Positions 1-8,898 of a stretch of 10,417 bases of DNA are shown here, one piece after another. Position 1 is the first letter of the stretch, and the number at the start of each line of letters is the position of its first letter. Under the pieces are notes generated by a model, which saw only the letters and a program-made list of their open reading frames with translations, had not been told where the DNA came from and searched no databases. Both the position numbers and the translations under genes were made by a program. Source of the DNA: Smittium culicis (Eukaryota > Kickxellomycota > Harpellomycetes > Harpellales > Legeriomycetaceae); assembly GCA_001970855.1 (NCBI GenBank), contig LSSN01001158.1, positions 1 to 10,417 of the forward strand, written 5' to 3'.

Positions 1-18
1 CAGGCATATGGGATATTC

Positions 19-216
19 TTTACCCTTTTATAGGCGGTGGGGTATTTTTGATCTAACAAATATAGTCAACAGTGTTCTATAAAGACAATTAATTCTAAGA
101 GTCGATTAATTATTGGTATAAATATATATAGAAGCAATTAATAATTTTGCTTAAAAAACATAAACGAATCAATTAATTTGTTTTTTTTTTGTGAGCGTTG
201 GGTAGGAAAGGGCTAA
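19..216 (+). mobile_element. MITE copy 1, degraded, TTAA/CCCTTT family
   Basis: This is an old copy of the ~190 bp repeat found six times in the window. The body runs from about 23 (CCCTTTTATAGGCGG) to 212 (GGTAGGAAAGGG). Shared blocks are the ATTTTTGATCT region near the left end, the ATAAACGAATCA block at about 161-172 and the GAGCGTTGGGTAGGAAAGGG right end. The flanks read TTTA on the left and CTAA on the right instead of two TTAA, so the target duplication has decayed. No transposase is encoded; it is a non-autonomous element. Confidence 0.75.
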
Positions 217-276
217 TAAGTATCAAAAATTTTTAATGATTAGCCAATGATATTTGTAATAATTGCTTTAATCTGA

Positions 277-475
277 TTAACCCTTTCGCGAGCGGTAGAC
301 TATTTTTGGCCCACCAGATATAGTTAACTATATGTTCAATAAAAATAATTTAATTCCGAGGCTATAAGATTCATTGGTATAATGTAAAATTGCAGCAAAT
401 AATAAACTTACTTTTAATTCATAAACGAATCATAAAAATGATTTTTTAAAAGAGTGATGGACGGGAAAGGGTTAA
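277..475 (+). mobile_element. MITE copy 2, intact, TTAA/CCCTTT family
   Basis: An intact ~191 bp element (281-471) sits between two exact TTAA tetranucleotides (277-280 and 472-475). The left end is CCCTTTCGCGAGCGGTAGAC; the right end GAGTGATGGACGGGAAAGGG, read in reverse, gives CCCTTTCCCGTCCATCACTC, so the termini are short imperfect inverted repeats. TTAA target duplication with termini starting CCCTTT is the hallmark of the piggyBac superfamily. The interior is AT-rich and has no reading frame, so it would depend on a transposase from elsewhere. It lies head-to-tail with copy 1, 64 bp away, and its right end is 182 bp upstream of the LTO1 start codon. Confidence 0.85.
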
Positions 476-656
476 AAATATCAAATAATAATTTTTTTTA
501 TAAATCATTTTGTCTCAAAAACTATTCTTATAAAAAATACATCGTTTCATCTATTAGAAACAGATTTTAAATCACTTCCAATACCTCACTGTTTCGCTTC
601 TAACCGAACCGTAACCCTTTACTGCTTCATACATTATATACCCGATATATTTTATA

Positions 657-1157
657 ATGGATTTCTCTGATCAAACCGATATAGAAAGAGCGTAAGATTT
701 ATATATTTATTTTTATTAAAATCATATTGTTTTAGGATTTCTTTTTTAATTTTAATTATTGTCTCAGATTATATCAAGTTTTTATAATTTAATACATAGG
801 GGGTACGAATTAGGTAAAGCTAAAGGTTTCGAAGAAGGTTTAAATCTTGGATTAAAGGAAGGAATCGAATTAGGCCTTGGATCAAGTTTTAGCTATTACA
901 CTCTTATAGGCACTTACAGGGGATGGGCAAACTCTCTTTTGCGACATTTTGAAAATTCGACTGATCAAAAAAGCTCTCTAAAAGCTATAAAAGCTTTGAA
1001 TAGCCTACTTTCTCAAATCGAAAAGTTTCCTCTTTCTAATGAGTATGGAGCAAATATTGACGAGCATCTAAAAGCTGTTTCTGCAAAATACAAGCTTGCT
1101 ACCACATCTGTTGGTTTGCATACCAGTAACTCAAGAATTAATTCATTAACATTCTAA
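657..1157 (+). CDS. LTO1: LTO1 homologue (Yae1/Lto1 deca-GX3 family), two exons
   Basis: LTO1 pairs with Yae1 as an adaptor that brings ABCE1/Rli1, the ribosome-recycling ATPase, to the cytosolic Fe-S assembly machinery. Exon 1 is 657-691 (12th codon split), the intron 692-799, and exon 2 800-1157; the product is 130 residues, close to the ~137 of human LTO1. Glycines fall every fourth residue at 13, 17, 21, 25, 29, 33 and 37, and the register resumes at G49 and G53 (TLIGTYRG), which is the deca-GX3 motif. The distance from F3 to G49 matches yeast and human LTO1 as I remember them, without a gap, and this supports the splice model. A KFPLSNEY segment in the C-terminal half resembles the KFPYDDP segment of human LTO1. 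The protein ends SLTF. The start is the only ATG upstream of a good donor (GTAAG at 692). The gene is convergent with SEC1. Identification is firm; the acceptor choice is somewhat less so. Confidence 0.9.
692..799 (+). other. LTO1 intron, with two decoy acceptors
   Basis: The donor is GC|GTAAGA. The acceptor used here is ACATAG|GG at 798-799, the only one that keeps the phase-2 exon 1 in frame with the glycine-repeat exon. Two acceptors that look better by sequence lie upstream: TTTTAG ending at 735, which leads to an in-frame TAA at 747, and TCTCAG ending at 767, which has a long pyrimidine/AT tract but is out of phase with exon 1. Use of either would give a truncated or frameshifted product. 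Confidence 0.7.
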
Positions 1158-1911
1158 TAACCATTACCACTTTCCTCGCATTTGTATTATACTTCGATTC
1201 ATATCTACTCTAATATTTCGATTTCGTACTTACATTAAATGTATACAACGCTTATCCTAATCCTTCTCAATTCAAGTGTATGTTTTCTCTTGGTGATTTA
1301 GAGCTAATGATACTTCCAACTATCATGTTATTGATTCTCGCGTATTATTACATTATAAATTTATATTGATTATAATAGTGACGTGATTAACTTTATTTGC
1401 TTAATAAATTATACTCTTATAGACCCTATCAACTATTTTTTTCCATCGATATTCCTTATTCTAATTAAATTTCATTATTGTTTAATGATTTTAGTAGTCC
1501 CAGAATATCCGAGAATAATAATTTTGAATTTGAAAAATTAAAACTTTATTTTTTATCAGCAACCAAATTAGGAAATTATATATCCAACATCGGATTTCTA
1601 AATAAATTAAATATGTAATATGCAGAAAAATCATAGCTGAATCATGAATTTTATTTTCTTAAAGAGCTTCATTAATGAAATAATAAGATATTCTTTCCAA
1701 AATAATTTTTTTAATGTATAATATACTAATAAAATCGTCGTTTTAAGATCTACATTAAACCAAATTTATCATAATTTATCAGTCTGAGAATAAACCTCTT
1801 ATTTGGAATATTTGACTATGAATAATTATATGCTTTGTTCTCGGCAAACTAAAGTTGCCTATTAATAGTTAAAGATATGAAAAATAACAATATGGGGTAG
1901 ATTAACTTTTA
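1158..1911. other. Convergent intergenic region, no gene seen
   Basis: These 754 bp separate the stop codons of LTO1 (+) and SEC1 (-). The stretch is very AT-rich, has no extended reading frame, no copy of the MITE family and no exon-like pattern that I can support. It must hold both 3' UTRs and poly(A) sites, but candidate signals are too common in sequence this AT-rich to pick one. Confidence 0.6.
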
Positions 1912-4900
1912 TTATGCTGGAGAATGCGACCGTAATCCTCTAGGGGATGCCTTAGACTTGGGGCCTTGTAAATTATAGTCATGCGCCGGTATGATTGAAG
2001 TTCGTATCACACTGCTTAATATTGGTTTTTCTGACTGTTCAATAACTCTTCGCAATGTTTTCAAATCTTCTAAAAAATCTCTAGGTGTAGTTATATGTGT
2101 AGATCCAATATAGATATTTCTCAATAGACGTTTCGACAGCAAGTTAACTTCTCTTATTTCAGAGTATGTGATACCTCCAGCCATAAATATTATTATATTG
2201 CCTTTATTGTTTCTTTTAGAGCTAACTCCATCTACCCAGTCCTTCTTGGTCCTAATATTAAAATGTGCAAATTTCGCGTTATTATAAAGAATTATAATTA
2301 CATGGAAAATATTAGTATGAATATATTTAACTAATGTGTATATAGTTTAAAACGATATTTAAAATGAACTTGCGATCTTAGGCTTCCTTTTAGCATTGTA
2401 ACTTGCGAGGCACTCTCTTCGTACTTGGGCTCTTCACCAAGCCAAGGAAAAAGCTTACTATCTAACTTATTTCTTGAAACATCCTAGAAAAAGTTTATAA
2501 AATTTAATATTATTAGAATTAAATTATATTTTTTATTATGGTTGTTATAATTTTTCATTTTATCCAAAAAAAAAAAAAAAAAACAGAAAATAACATTGGC
2601 CAATTATAATGGAATTAAATTAATTTTCGCTAGATAAAATATTCATTTATCATACCTCGATTATATTAGTTACTGCGGGCACGAAACGACAAAAATCAAA
2701 TTCGGGATTTGGATCGCGATTATTTTTGTCCCATTCGTAAATTTCTCCAGGGCCCCTTTCAAGCTCGTTTTCCTCCTATCAATATAAAATATAATGATAT
2801 AAATAAGCAATTATTTGAGCTTAAATGAAATTAAAAATGATTAAATCGACTAAGTATTTTTTAGATTTCAAAAATTATTAAAGCGTGTTCAATTTTTTCA
2901 GCTTATATATTTTAAATAAACTATGATTCGACGTTACTCTATCTGTTCTAGTATTAAGTAAGTTCATGTTCAAAAGTCCCCTCTTATCCTCTATAGTCAT
3001 ACACTCCAGAACTTCTTGCAGCCTTCGTCTATCTATATTGCTTATTCCGTCTTTTGAAATTAAGTATATCATTAGTAACCTTATTCTATCTGTCTCCCTA
3101 TAAAAAATTAGATAATTACATATAATTACATATAATTACAATCTTTTCTTCAATATTCAACTCTAATTATTGGAAATTCATATTACTCTAGCTCTTGATC
3201 GGACAAAATTTCGACTAGCTCGGATATTACATTATCGTCTATCTGATCTCCATCACTAGTAGTCTTAAGAACAAGCGACTAGATATTAATTATAATTAAA
3301 TGTTAAAGTAATTTAAGAAATCCAATTCTTTGATTTTTTTTTCTCAAAAAAGCAACGAATAAAAAAACCAAGAGGGTTTTTAAACCATAAAATCGGGATC
3401 ATTTTATTTGTTTGTTCAAAAAGATAAAAAGAAGGTAAAATTTAAACGAGTATATTTCAATAATCGAGAAAATTTTAAACGACTTACTTGCTCGAGATTT
3501 GCTATTTTTGATAATTTAAATGAGTCGAAAATAGACATGCACATTTTTGTTAGGTTGATGTGCGTAGAATAGGTTTCTTGAAGCTCGTGGAATTCTGGAA
3601 CAGATTCAAGTATCTCTTTCATTTGTCCTAAAGTAGCTTTAACGTCCCTATTAAAGTTTTATTCAAATCATTTATTATAAATTTACAAAATAACCTAGTC
3701 AAAATCAAAGCAAATATCTATAAATTTTTTTAAATATACTATATATTAGTAAAAATACCCCTTTTCTATATCTGCTATTAGCTTGTTTTCTCCTATTAGT
3801 TGTTGAAATTTAGTTGATAAGTATTCTATTGCCTCAGCTATATGAAGGTGCCTTAGTGTTCTCCATAAAGTATCAACTCCCTCGTCAAGAATAACGTCCT
3901 TTTCTATTTCTTTGTCTCCTGAGCAGACTAAAACCCTATTTTTATTATTTTGATGGAATAAGGGATATATTAGAAAATTTAGAAATAGTTTATATTTTTA
4001 AAGAGTTGAATTTTTATAAAATTTTAATAATAATTATAATAATTTTTTCTTTACTAGTATTTCAAAAGTTTTTAATAATAAAGAAATATTTTAAATTACT
4101 TGTATTTTTTTCCTTGTTCTAAATCGAGTAAGTCATTGACCATAGCTTGATAAGTGAATTCATGAATTAGAGGAGAAATCATATCTGCAGATCTATCCAA
4201 GAACAAAATTATGTCATCATTCGTCTCAGAGGCAGAGTTCTATCAAGTCAATATTGTTTAATTACCAAAAAAATTTCAAGTTTTATAATAATATTAATTT
4301 GATTTTTTTTAATATCATAGCTTAATTTTTTAAAAAAGATACCATGAATTCTGGGTTGCTTATACAATACTTTGAATATTTTTCATTGAAAGCCTTAGCA
4401 ATCTTTTCTGCAATCGAGGGAGTTGTAGGAATGTGTTTGGTAAATTCATTTTCAACTGTAGGTTTTTTATCTTTTGATTGCTGTTTTTTAGTTTTAATTT
4501 CGAACTTTGGTGGGGAATAGTACCTGATAAATGGCTTACAGTTCAACGTTGAAACCACAGCTAATAGTCGGTCAACAATAGTATCTATGTCACGATCTTG
4601 AGAACTCTTAGAGTTTGGAGAATACATGTTATAGAAAGGATAAGCCGATGGGGTAGCTAGGTATACATAGGGCTCATAAGAGTTGAAATTTATAAACAGT
4701 TCTTTTATTCCTTTGATGTATTTTGAGGATTTGGAATACGCGAGTCTAGAGAATAGAGCATCGTCAAGTGCTAAATAAAGAATAAATATAAATATAAATA
4801 TAATATATATAAAAACAATTCAAACTGTGTTTAATATTAATATTTGAATTCATGTTTGTTTTAAATATCAATTTTATACTTGGTATTTAATTTAAACTTC

Positions 4901-5434
4901 TAATTTCATATTTAAATTAGAGGATAATACATAGATAGGTATTAATAAAAATATTTATAATATTATATGTTACCTCCAGTAAAGTATAAATGGGCCCCAG
5001 CATACATTGCCCCTTTATTCCATCCAGGTCCTTTTTTTGTAAAATCATCAATAAACCTAGAAACTGATTCTTTGTTTGGTACTAGGTAGTATATAGCTTC
5101 TTTGTCTGTGTAAGGCTGTCTACTTTTAGTTATAGTTTCAACTAATGAAACATCTTCTTCTAGTATGTCGTACAACTTTAATACTGAAGATATCAACTTA
5201 AGGGAATGTTTATCAACTACAACAACTTTCCATTTTCCCGGGGGTTTAATAGATCTGATACTTTCTAGTATCTCTAACAAAATTAATATATAAGCAATTA
5301 AATATGAGCTTTTTCAATATTAAAATTTTAATTCTAAATTTTAAAGTATTTTGAATTAAATTTTCGTAGTTGATAAAAATAGTTTAATAATTCTTACTAT
5401 TTCGCAACAAGCTCTTGAGAGATGAATCATCCAT
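1912..5434 (-). CDS. SEC1: Sec1/Munc18-family syntaxin-binding protein, 11 exons
   Basis: SM proteins clasp syntaxin and SNARE bundles to drive vesicle fusion; this one resembles plasma-membrane Sec1/Munc18-1. Exons (high to low): 5434-5398, 5273-4974, 4770-4343, 4239-4100, ~3927 or 3918-3759, 3647-3488, 3278-3187, 3097-2938, 2775-2656, 2483-2374, 2251-1912 (stop 1914-1912). The total is about 681 residues, near the usual 600-720. Family landmarks in order: [14 protein letters not shown] and [17 protein letters not shown] (exon 2), [19 protein letters not shown] (3), [20 protein letters not shown] (4), [17 protein letters not shown] (5), YSTHINL (6), [16 protein letters not shown] (8), [10 protein letters not shown] (9), SLRS (10), [12 protein letters not shown] and [18 protein letters not shown] (11). 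A lysine-rich loop interrupts exon 3. All joins agree in phase except exon 4 (ends phase 2) to exon 5 (needs phase 1), and the last intron has a GC donor. So it is either an intact gene with one sequence error or a recent pseudogene. The start is the ATG of [12 protein letters not shown], which joins in phase to [10 protein letters not shown] as the family expects. Confidence 0.93.
2252..2373 (-). other. SEC1 intron 10 with GC-AG boundaries
   Basis: Read on the minus strand, exon 10 ends AGATC and the intron begins GCAAGT, the exact consensus of GC donors; it ends ATATTAG at 2252. This join is phase 2 and gives SLRS|TKKDW running into the [10 protein letters not shown] exon, matching the SLRS...W pattern I recall for fungal Sec1. 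The nearest GT donors (GTTCAT at 2369, GTTACA upstream) are phase 0 and break the frame. One other GT donor, CCCAA|GTACGA within exon 10, is in frame but would remove 14 residues including SLRS. Confidence 0.65.
2566..2583. repeat. A18 homopolymer in SEC1 intron 9
   Basis: There are eighteen consecutive A on the + strand, which is U18 in the SEC1 pre-mRNA. The tract is 82 nt or more from the 3' splice site, so it is probably not the polypyrimidine tract. It is a length-unstable tract liable to sequencing error. Confidence 0.9.
3112..3141. repeat. Three tandem 10-bp units in SEC1 intron 7
   Basis: ATAATTACAT occurs twice exactly and then once with its last base changed, ending ATAATTACAA. It lies inside the 89 bp intron between exons 7 and 8, so copy-number change would alter the length of a small intron. 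Confidence 0.85.
3919..4099 (-). other. SEC1 intron 4, phase-conflicting join
   Basis: Exon 4 ends LEQGKKY plus AA before GTAATT (4099-4098), which is phase 2. The exon 5 frame that reads [12 protein letters not shown] requires phase 1 at every usable acceptor (TAG at 3937-3936, 3929-3928, and CAG at 3920-3919). No in-frame microexon with AG and GT borders fits between. The coding total comes to one base more than a multiple of three. The last bases of exon 4 include a run of seven A, where a one-base difference would repair the join. Confidence 0.7.
4781..4811. repeat. AT-rich ATAAAT tandem tract in SEC1 intron 2
   Basis: This is a short microsatellite of ATAAAT-like units running into alternating AT, just inside the 3' end of the 203 bp intron 2. 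It starts about 10 bp from the acceptor, so it partly occupies the place where a branch site and pyrimidine tract would lie. Confidence 0.7.
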
Positions 5435-7250
5435 GCTTTTAAACCAAACAGGTCAGTGTGCTGAGAATAAAATTTCTATATTAGATAATATAAAAAATTT
5501 TGTTAAATAATTAATATTAAATATTTATTAAAGATACACTATTCAAATATAAATACTAGAGAGTATTATTTATAGGCGGTTAAGCATTAAAAATTTTATC
5601 TGTTGAAAAATACGGCGGATTACAAATAATAGATGATTAATTGAAAATTTTAGTATTGAATGTATTAAAATATTTTGAAACAATATATATAAAGTTGATC
5701 ATACCTTAAGATATAGCAAATATTTGTTTCATAAGGGTAGGTGGGTGATAAATAGTTTCAAAAATTTTATAGTTAAAAGAAAAATGAGAAGTGTTCAATG
5801 GCTATATTTCGTAATTAGAAAGAAAAACATAAATAATGAATATATACATATAAGTATTTTTTTGAAACTTACTTTTATTTTATCTTTGAAGTATAAAGTT
5901 AGTTTTAGAGAAAATTTTTCAAGTTATTTATATTATTGCACTTGAACTCTAAGTTTGTTAGTGACGAGACTAAAATATCGATCTTTTTTATTTCTTCTTT
6001 TTATGGTTTTCAGAGCTTATAACACTTGTAGTTGATGTGATTGCTTAGAGAAGTGGAAATATTGATACTTTCTGGATGAATGATAAAATTTAATGGGAGG
6101 GGGGGGGTTTCAATTATTCCTTAAGATACGCCTATCTATCGAAAATTCATAGTACACTCTAATCTAGAATGTCTTATATTAAAAGGAATAAGAAAAAAGA
6201 ATATTTTATGTGCGTTTCCCGTTTAGAAAAGGTATTCTATATTAAATTTGAAAATGAAATATGAACATTTAATAAAGTAAAAACAGAGTGATTGAGCCAG
6301 GCAGAATAAATATGTTAATAGTTTATATCGACATTAAAAGTATAATCTTGAAGAAACTTTTTTTATTACGGTAAATTTTTCGGAGAAGGAATTTTTTTTA
6401 TTTGATGGAAAAAAATAGAAAAAGGTAAACCACCGGTAAGAGAATTTCAAATCATGAAAATGAATACAGCATTAATTATGAATTTTTTTTCAGCAATTCT
6501 TTGGGTAATTTACAATTCATAAATTAATAAAATTATATTTGAATGATAGTGTTTTTATTATATTTGTTTGAGCTAATTGCTTGGTATGAATATTAAAGAA
6601 ATATAATAGCTAATGAGTGCTAGTAAAAAAAAGAATTTCTTTAGATTATTGCAGCATTATTTTTTAATGTTTCAATAGATTTTTTTAGATCCATCTAGAA
6701 TATGAATCTTATAGAGAAACAAAGCACCAAGGAACTAAAATTGTGTGGAGAATATTTAATAATTGATAAGCAAATGTGGCAATTGGGCATTAGAAACGCG
6801 GGGAGATTGAAAAATTATGCAGGCTAGCAAATAATTGTAGTAAATGAAGTTTGTATATAATTGTATACACACAAGATACAAATAAATGAGCGCCATAGTG
6901 CTATACAGTAAACAAATGTTAGTGATAATAAGGGATTGAATAAAGGTTGGGTATAAAGTATAGATCGTGGCCAATAATATAGACAGCTTAAATTTGAAAA
7001 AGGTAAAGTATGACCGAAATCGACCAAGTTTAATATTTTGCATTAAAGTAATTAAAGTAACAATAGAGTAAAAATTAATGTTACATTCACCCTGAAGCTA
7101 ATACTAGTATGATAAAAGTGTATAAATTAATATATAAGAATATTTGAGTTTTATTTGCATGAATTATTTCATTTAGGCATATATGAGAAGTTCTTGTGAG
7201 TATTGATGTTTTTCTATCAAAAATTTCCGGATATTCGATTAACGAGTATT
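5435..7250. other. 1.8 kb AT-rich region upstream of SEC1, no gene supported
   Basis: Several frames are open for 70-95 codons (5724-5945 on +, 6756-7043 and 6824-7027 on -). They are rich in Ile, Tyr, Phe, Lys and Asn as expected of AT-rich noncoding DNA, show no family signature, and the last two overlap in different frames. I find no set of exons with consistent phases. The part next to 5435 must carry the SEC1 promoter and 5' UTR, but I cannot assign a specific promoter element. Confidence 0.55.
6095..6107 (+). repeat. G-run (GGGA followed by G9)
   Basis: Twelve G and one A in thirteen bases is striking in a background this AT-rich. A G9 run alone can slip during replication and sequencing. 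It lacks the four spaced tracts needed for a standard intramolecular quadruplex. Confidence 0.85.
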
Positions 7251-7639
7251 TTAACCCTTTTGCGCGCAGTACTCTTTAAAAAAATATATTAGTGATTCGT
7301 TTAACCCTTTCACGGGCAGTAGACTATTTTTGGCCCTCCAGATATAGCCAATTGTGCTCAACTATAATTCCTTAATCCCGAGGAATTATGAATTATTGGC
7401 CTGCTGTATAATTACAGCAAATAATAAATTTACTTATAAATCATAAACGAATCATAAATTTAATTTTTTTAAAGAGTGATGGACGGGAAAGGGTTAAGAT
7501 TTATAAGCAAATTTATTATTTGCAGTTATAGCAACATATACCAAATATTATACGCGTCTCGGAATGTTATTATTTTTGATGAGCATAATTTGCTATAATT
7601 GGTAGATCAAAAATATTCTATCACCCGTGAAAGGGTTAA
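7251..7639 (-). mobile_element. MITE copy 4, inverted, interrupted by copy 3
   Basis: Read on the minus strand, the element starts at 7635 (CCCTTTCACGGGTGATAG, bounded by TTAA at 7636-7639) and runs to TTATAAATC at 7498. It resumes at 7300 with AAACGAATCAC, the block that follows TTATAAATCATAAACGAATCAT in other copies, and ends with GCGCAAAAGGG at 7255, bounded by TTAA at 7251-7254. Removing the inserted copy and one TTAA leaves 46 + 4 + 138 = 188 bp, the normal length of the family (188-191 bp). Both outer TTAA duplications are exact. Confidence 0.85.
7301..7497 (+). mobile_element. MITE copy 3, intact, nested inside copy 4
   Basis: This 189 bp element (7305-7493) has exact TTAA on both sides (7301-7304, 7494-7497). 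It is the closest relative of copy 2: both share GACTATTTTTGGCCC, CCAGATATAG, CATAAACGAATCATAAA and a right end GAGTGATGGACGGGAAAGGG. It entered copy 4 at a TTAA formed in the AAACGAATC block, so it is younger. No coding capacity. Confidence 0.88.
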
Positions 7640-7663
7640 AGCTAAGCTTTTACTTTTAAATTT

Positions 7664-7753
7664 TATCTATACGTAATAATAAATTTGCTTATTAATTCAT
7701 AAACGAATCATTAAATTTAACTTTTTAAAGAGAGTTGGACAGGAAAGGGTTAA
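7664..7753 (+). mobile_element. MITE copy 5, right-end fragment
   Basis: Only the right half of the element is recognisable: GTAATAATAAATTTGCTTATTAATTCATAAACG and onward, ending GAGTTGGACAGGAAAGGG at 7749 and TTAA at 7750-7753. The left terminus is missing; the sequence between 7640 and 7663 does not align to the family. The left limit is therefore approximate. Confidence 0.75.
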
Positions 7754-8351
7754 TTTATTATTAAAAAAAAGCGACAGAACCATTTCGATGATACAAATTC
7801 ATTCAACTACAATCGTAATCAAAAATAAATAACTAATCATAATTTGTTGTAGGCAAATTTATATCAGTAGCCTATTTGATATTGGAACATAGTAGCCAAT
7901 AATATAGCGAATTTCGTAATTCAACTATTTATAATAACAGAATGTTTAGCTAAAAGATTTTATAGCCTTAGTGAGCTATAGATTTGAATAAAAAAACAAA
8001 AGCGATATTAACTCACCTTAGGAACAATAATAGATAGATTAAAATTAAGGCTAAAAGCTTAGCATTTGACCAACTGTTGGAAAAAAAAGTGACGATTTTC
8101 TTGAAATAAAGGCGTATCTTTTAATAAAAAACAGAGTAAGGCCATTTCAAAATAATGATATAAGGTATGGAAATAAACCTATCAATGGATTGGAGTATAT
8201 AGGTGGTTTATTTGGAAATAAAATATAGATTTATGTCAGTATAGGAGTTTTAGAGATAAACAAACAGCAATAGCGTTGAATTATTGGGAAAAACTGGATG
8301 AAATTCGGTATGGAAAGCTATAGGAATATTTAGCTCGTTTAGCGATCTCGA
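7754..8351. other. Downstream of NDUFS5, no gene seen
   Basis: This is AT-rich DNA without extended reading frames or element copies. It lies past the NDUFS5 stop codon and so includes that gene's 3' UTR and poly(A) site, neither of which I can place precisely. Confidence 0.55.
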
Positions 8352-8898
8352 CTATGAAGTTGAAGTATCAGAGAGGTCAATGATTTTGTGCTTGCTTCCT
8401 ACTTGGCTGGAGTTTTTGTAGTTTTTAATTTCGGCAGCTTTGATGATGTTGACTCGCGCTTGCTCCTTGAAGTGGTGTAGACACTCCATATAATCGTCTT
8501 TCTTAGCTCTGCATTCACTCTTATTGTCTTGAGGCGATAGAATGTAACATTTCTCGAAATCTTGCCAAAATGGGAAGCATCTGTTTTGACCTAGAGAACA
8601 AAATGTATATCAAATTAGAGCAGATTAAACAAGGAAAAAAAAAAAATTCTATTTTATTCCTGGTTCCTTTATTTGTATTAGAACATTTGCCGAAAGGGAG
8701 ACAAAATTAAATTATCACGTGGAATATCCATAAAAACTGGGATATTTAAGCAGTGATATTTCACAAAATTTAAGCTTTCTGGAGCAAAATTTCGCTGAAG
8801 TCGCTGAAGTATACAAACATTTATAATGATAGAGAAATAAACTAAATGATTGTCCAAAAAAAATTGTATTTACCGTTGTAACCGAAGCCAGAAGCCAT
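8352..8898 (-). CDS. NDUFS5: NDUFS5-type complex I subunit (15 kDa, twin CX9C), two exons
   Basis: This is an accessory subunit of mitochondrial NADH:ubiquinone oxidoreductase that sits on the intermembrane-space face of the membrane arm. Exon 1 is 8898-8874 (MASGFGYN plus one base), the intron 8873-8591, and exon 2 8590-8352 (TAG at 8354-8352), giving 87 residues. The join is phase 1 and restores G9. Cysteines at 13 and 23 and at 35 and 45 form two CX9C motifs, the coiled-coil-helix-coiled-coil-helix fold oxidised by the Mia40 pathway; no cleavable presequence is expected for this class. The RCFPFWQ and DDYMECLHH segments are typical of the fungal form, which is shorter at the N-terminus than the animal protein. 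The last ~25 residues (from KNSSQVG) are polar and poorly conserved in the family. A fungus with this gene should have complex I. Confidence 0.92.
8591..8873 (-). other. NDUFS5 intron, 283 bp
   Basis: Boundaries are ACG|GTAAAT and TCTCTAG|GT. It is the longest intron in the window (the SEC1 introns run 89-209 bp) and splits the tiny 25-nt first coding exon from the rest. No repeat or other gene is seen inside it. Confidence 0.85.

Noticed and set aside
610..625. Isolated TAACCCTTTACTGC resembling a MITE left end
   Set aside because: No matching right end or internal blocks follow, so the likeness is too short to call.
759..1157. LTO1 starting at 759 with residues before the glycine repeat at GYELG
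   Set aside because: The codon at 759 is TTG, not ATG, and lies in what the spliced model treats as intron. The spliced model starting at 657 reproduces the family spacing.
3112..3141. Tandem units considered as a CRISPR-like array
   Set aside because: The units are 10 bp, directly adjacent with no spacers, and lie in a eukaryotic intron.
5569..5582. TTTATAGGCGG shared with the start of MITE copy 1
   Set aside because: Eleven matching bases without CCCTTT, TTAA or any other family block is best explained by chance.
5724..5945. 73-codon open frame on the + strand
   Set aside because: The composition is Lys/Ile/Phe/Asn-rich as random AT-rich DNA gives; there is no family signature and no consistent flanking exon.
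6756..7043. 95-codon hydrophobic frame on the - strand, with a second open frame at 6824-7027
   Set aside because: Two overlapping frames are both open and both hydrophobic, which is what low-GC noncoding sequence produces. No defined membrane-protein family is recognisable.
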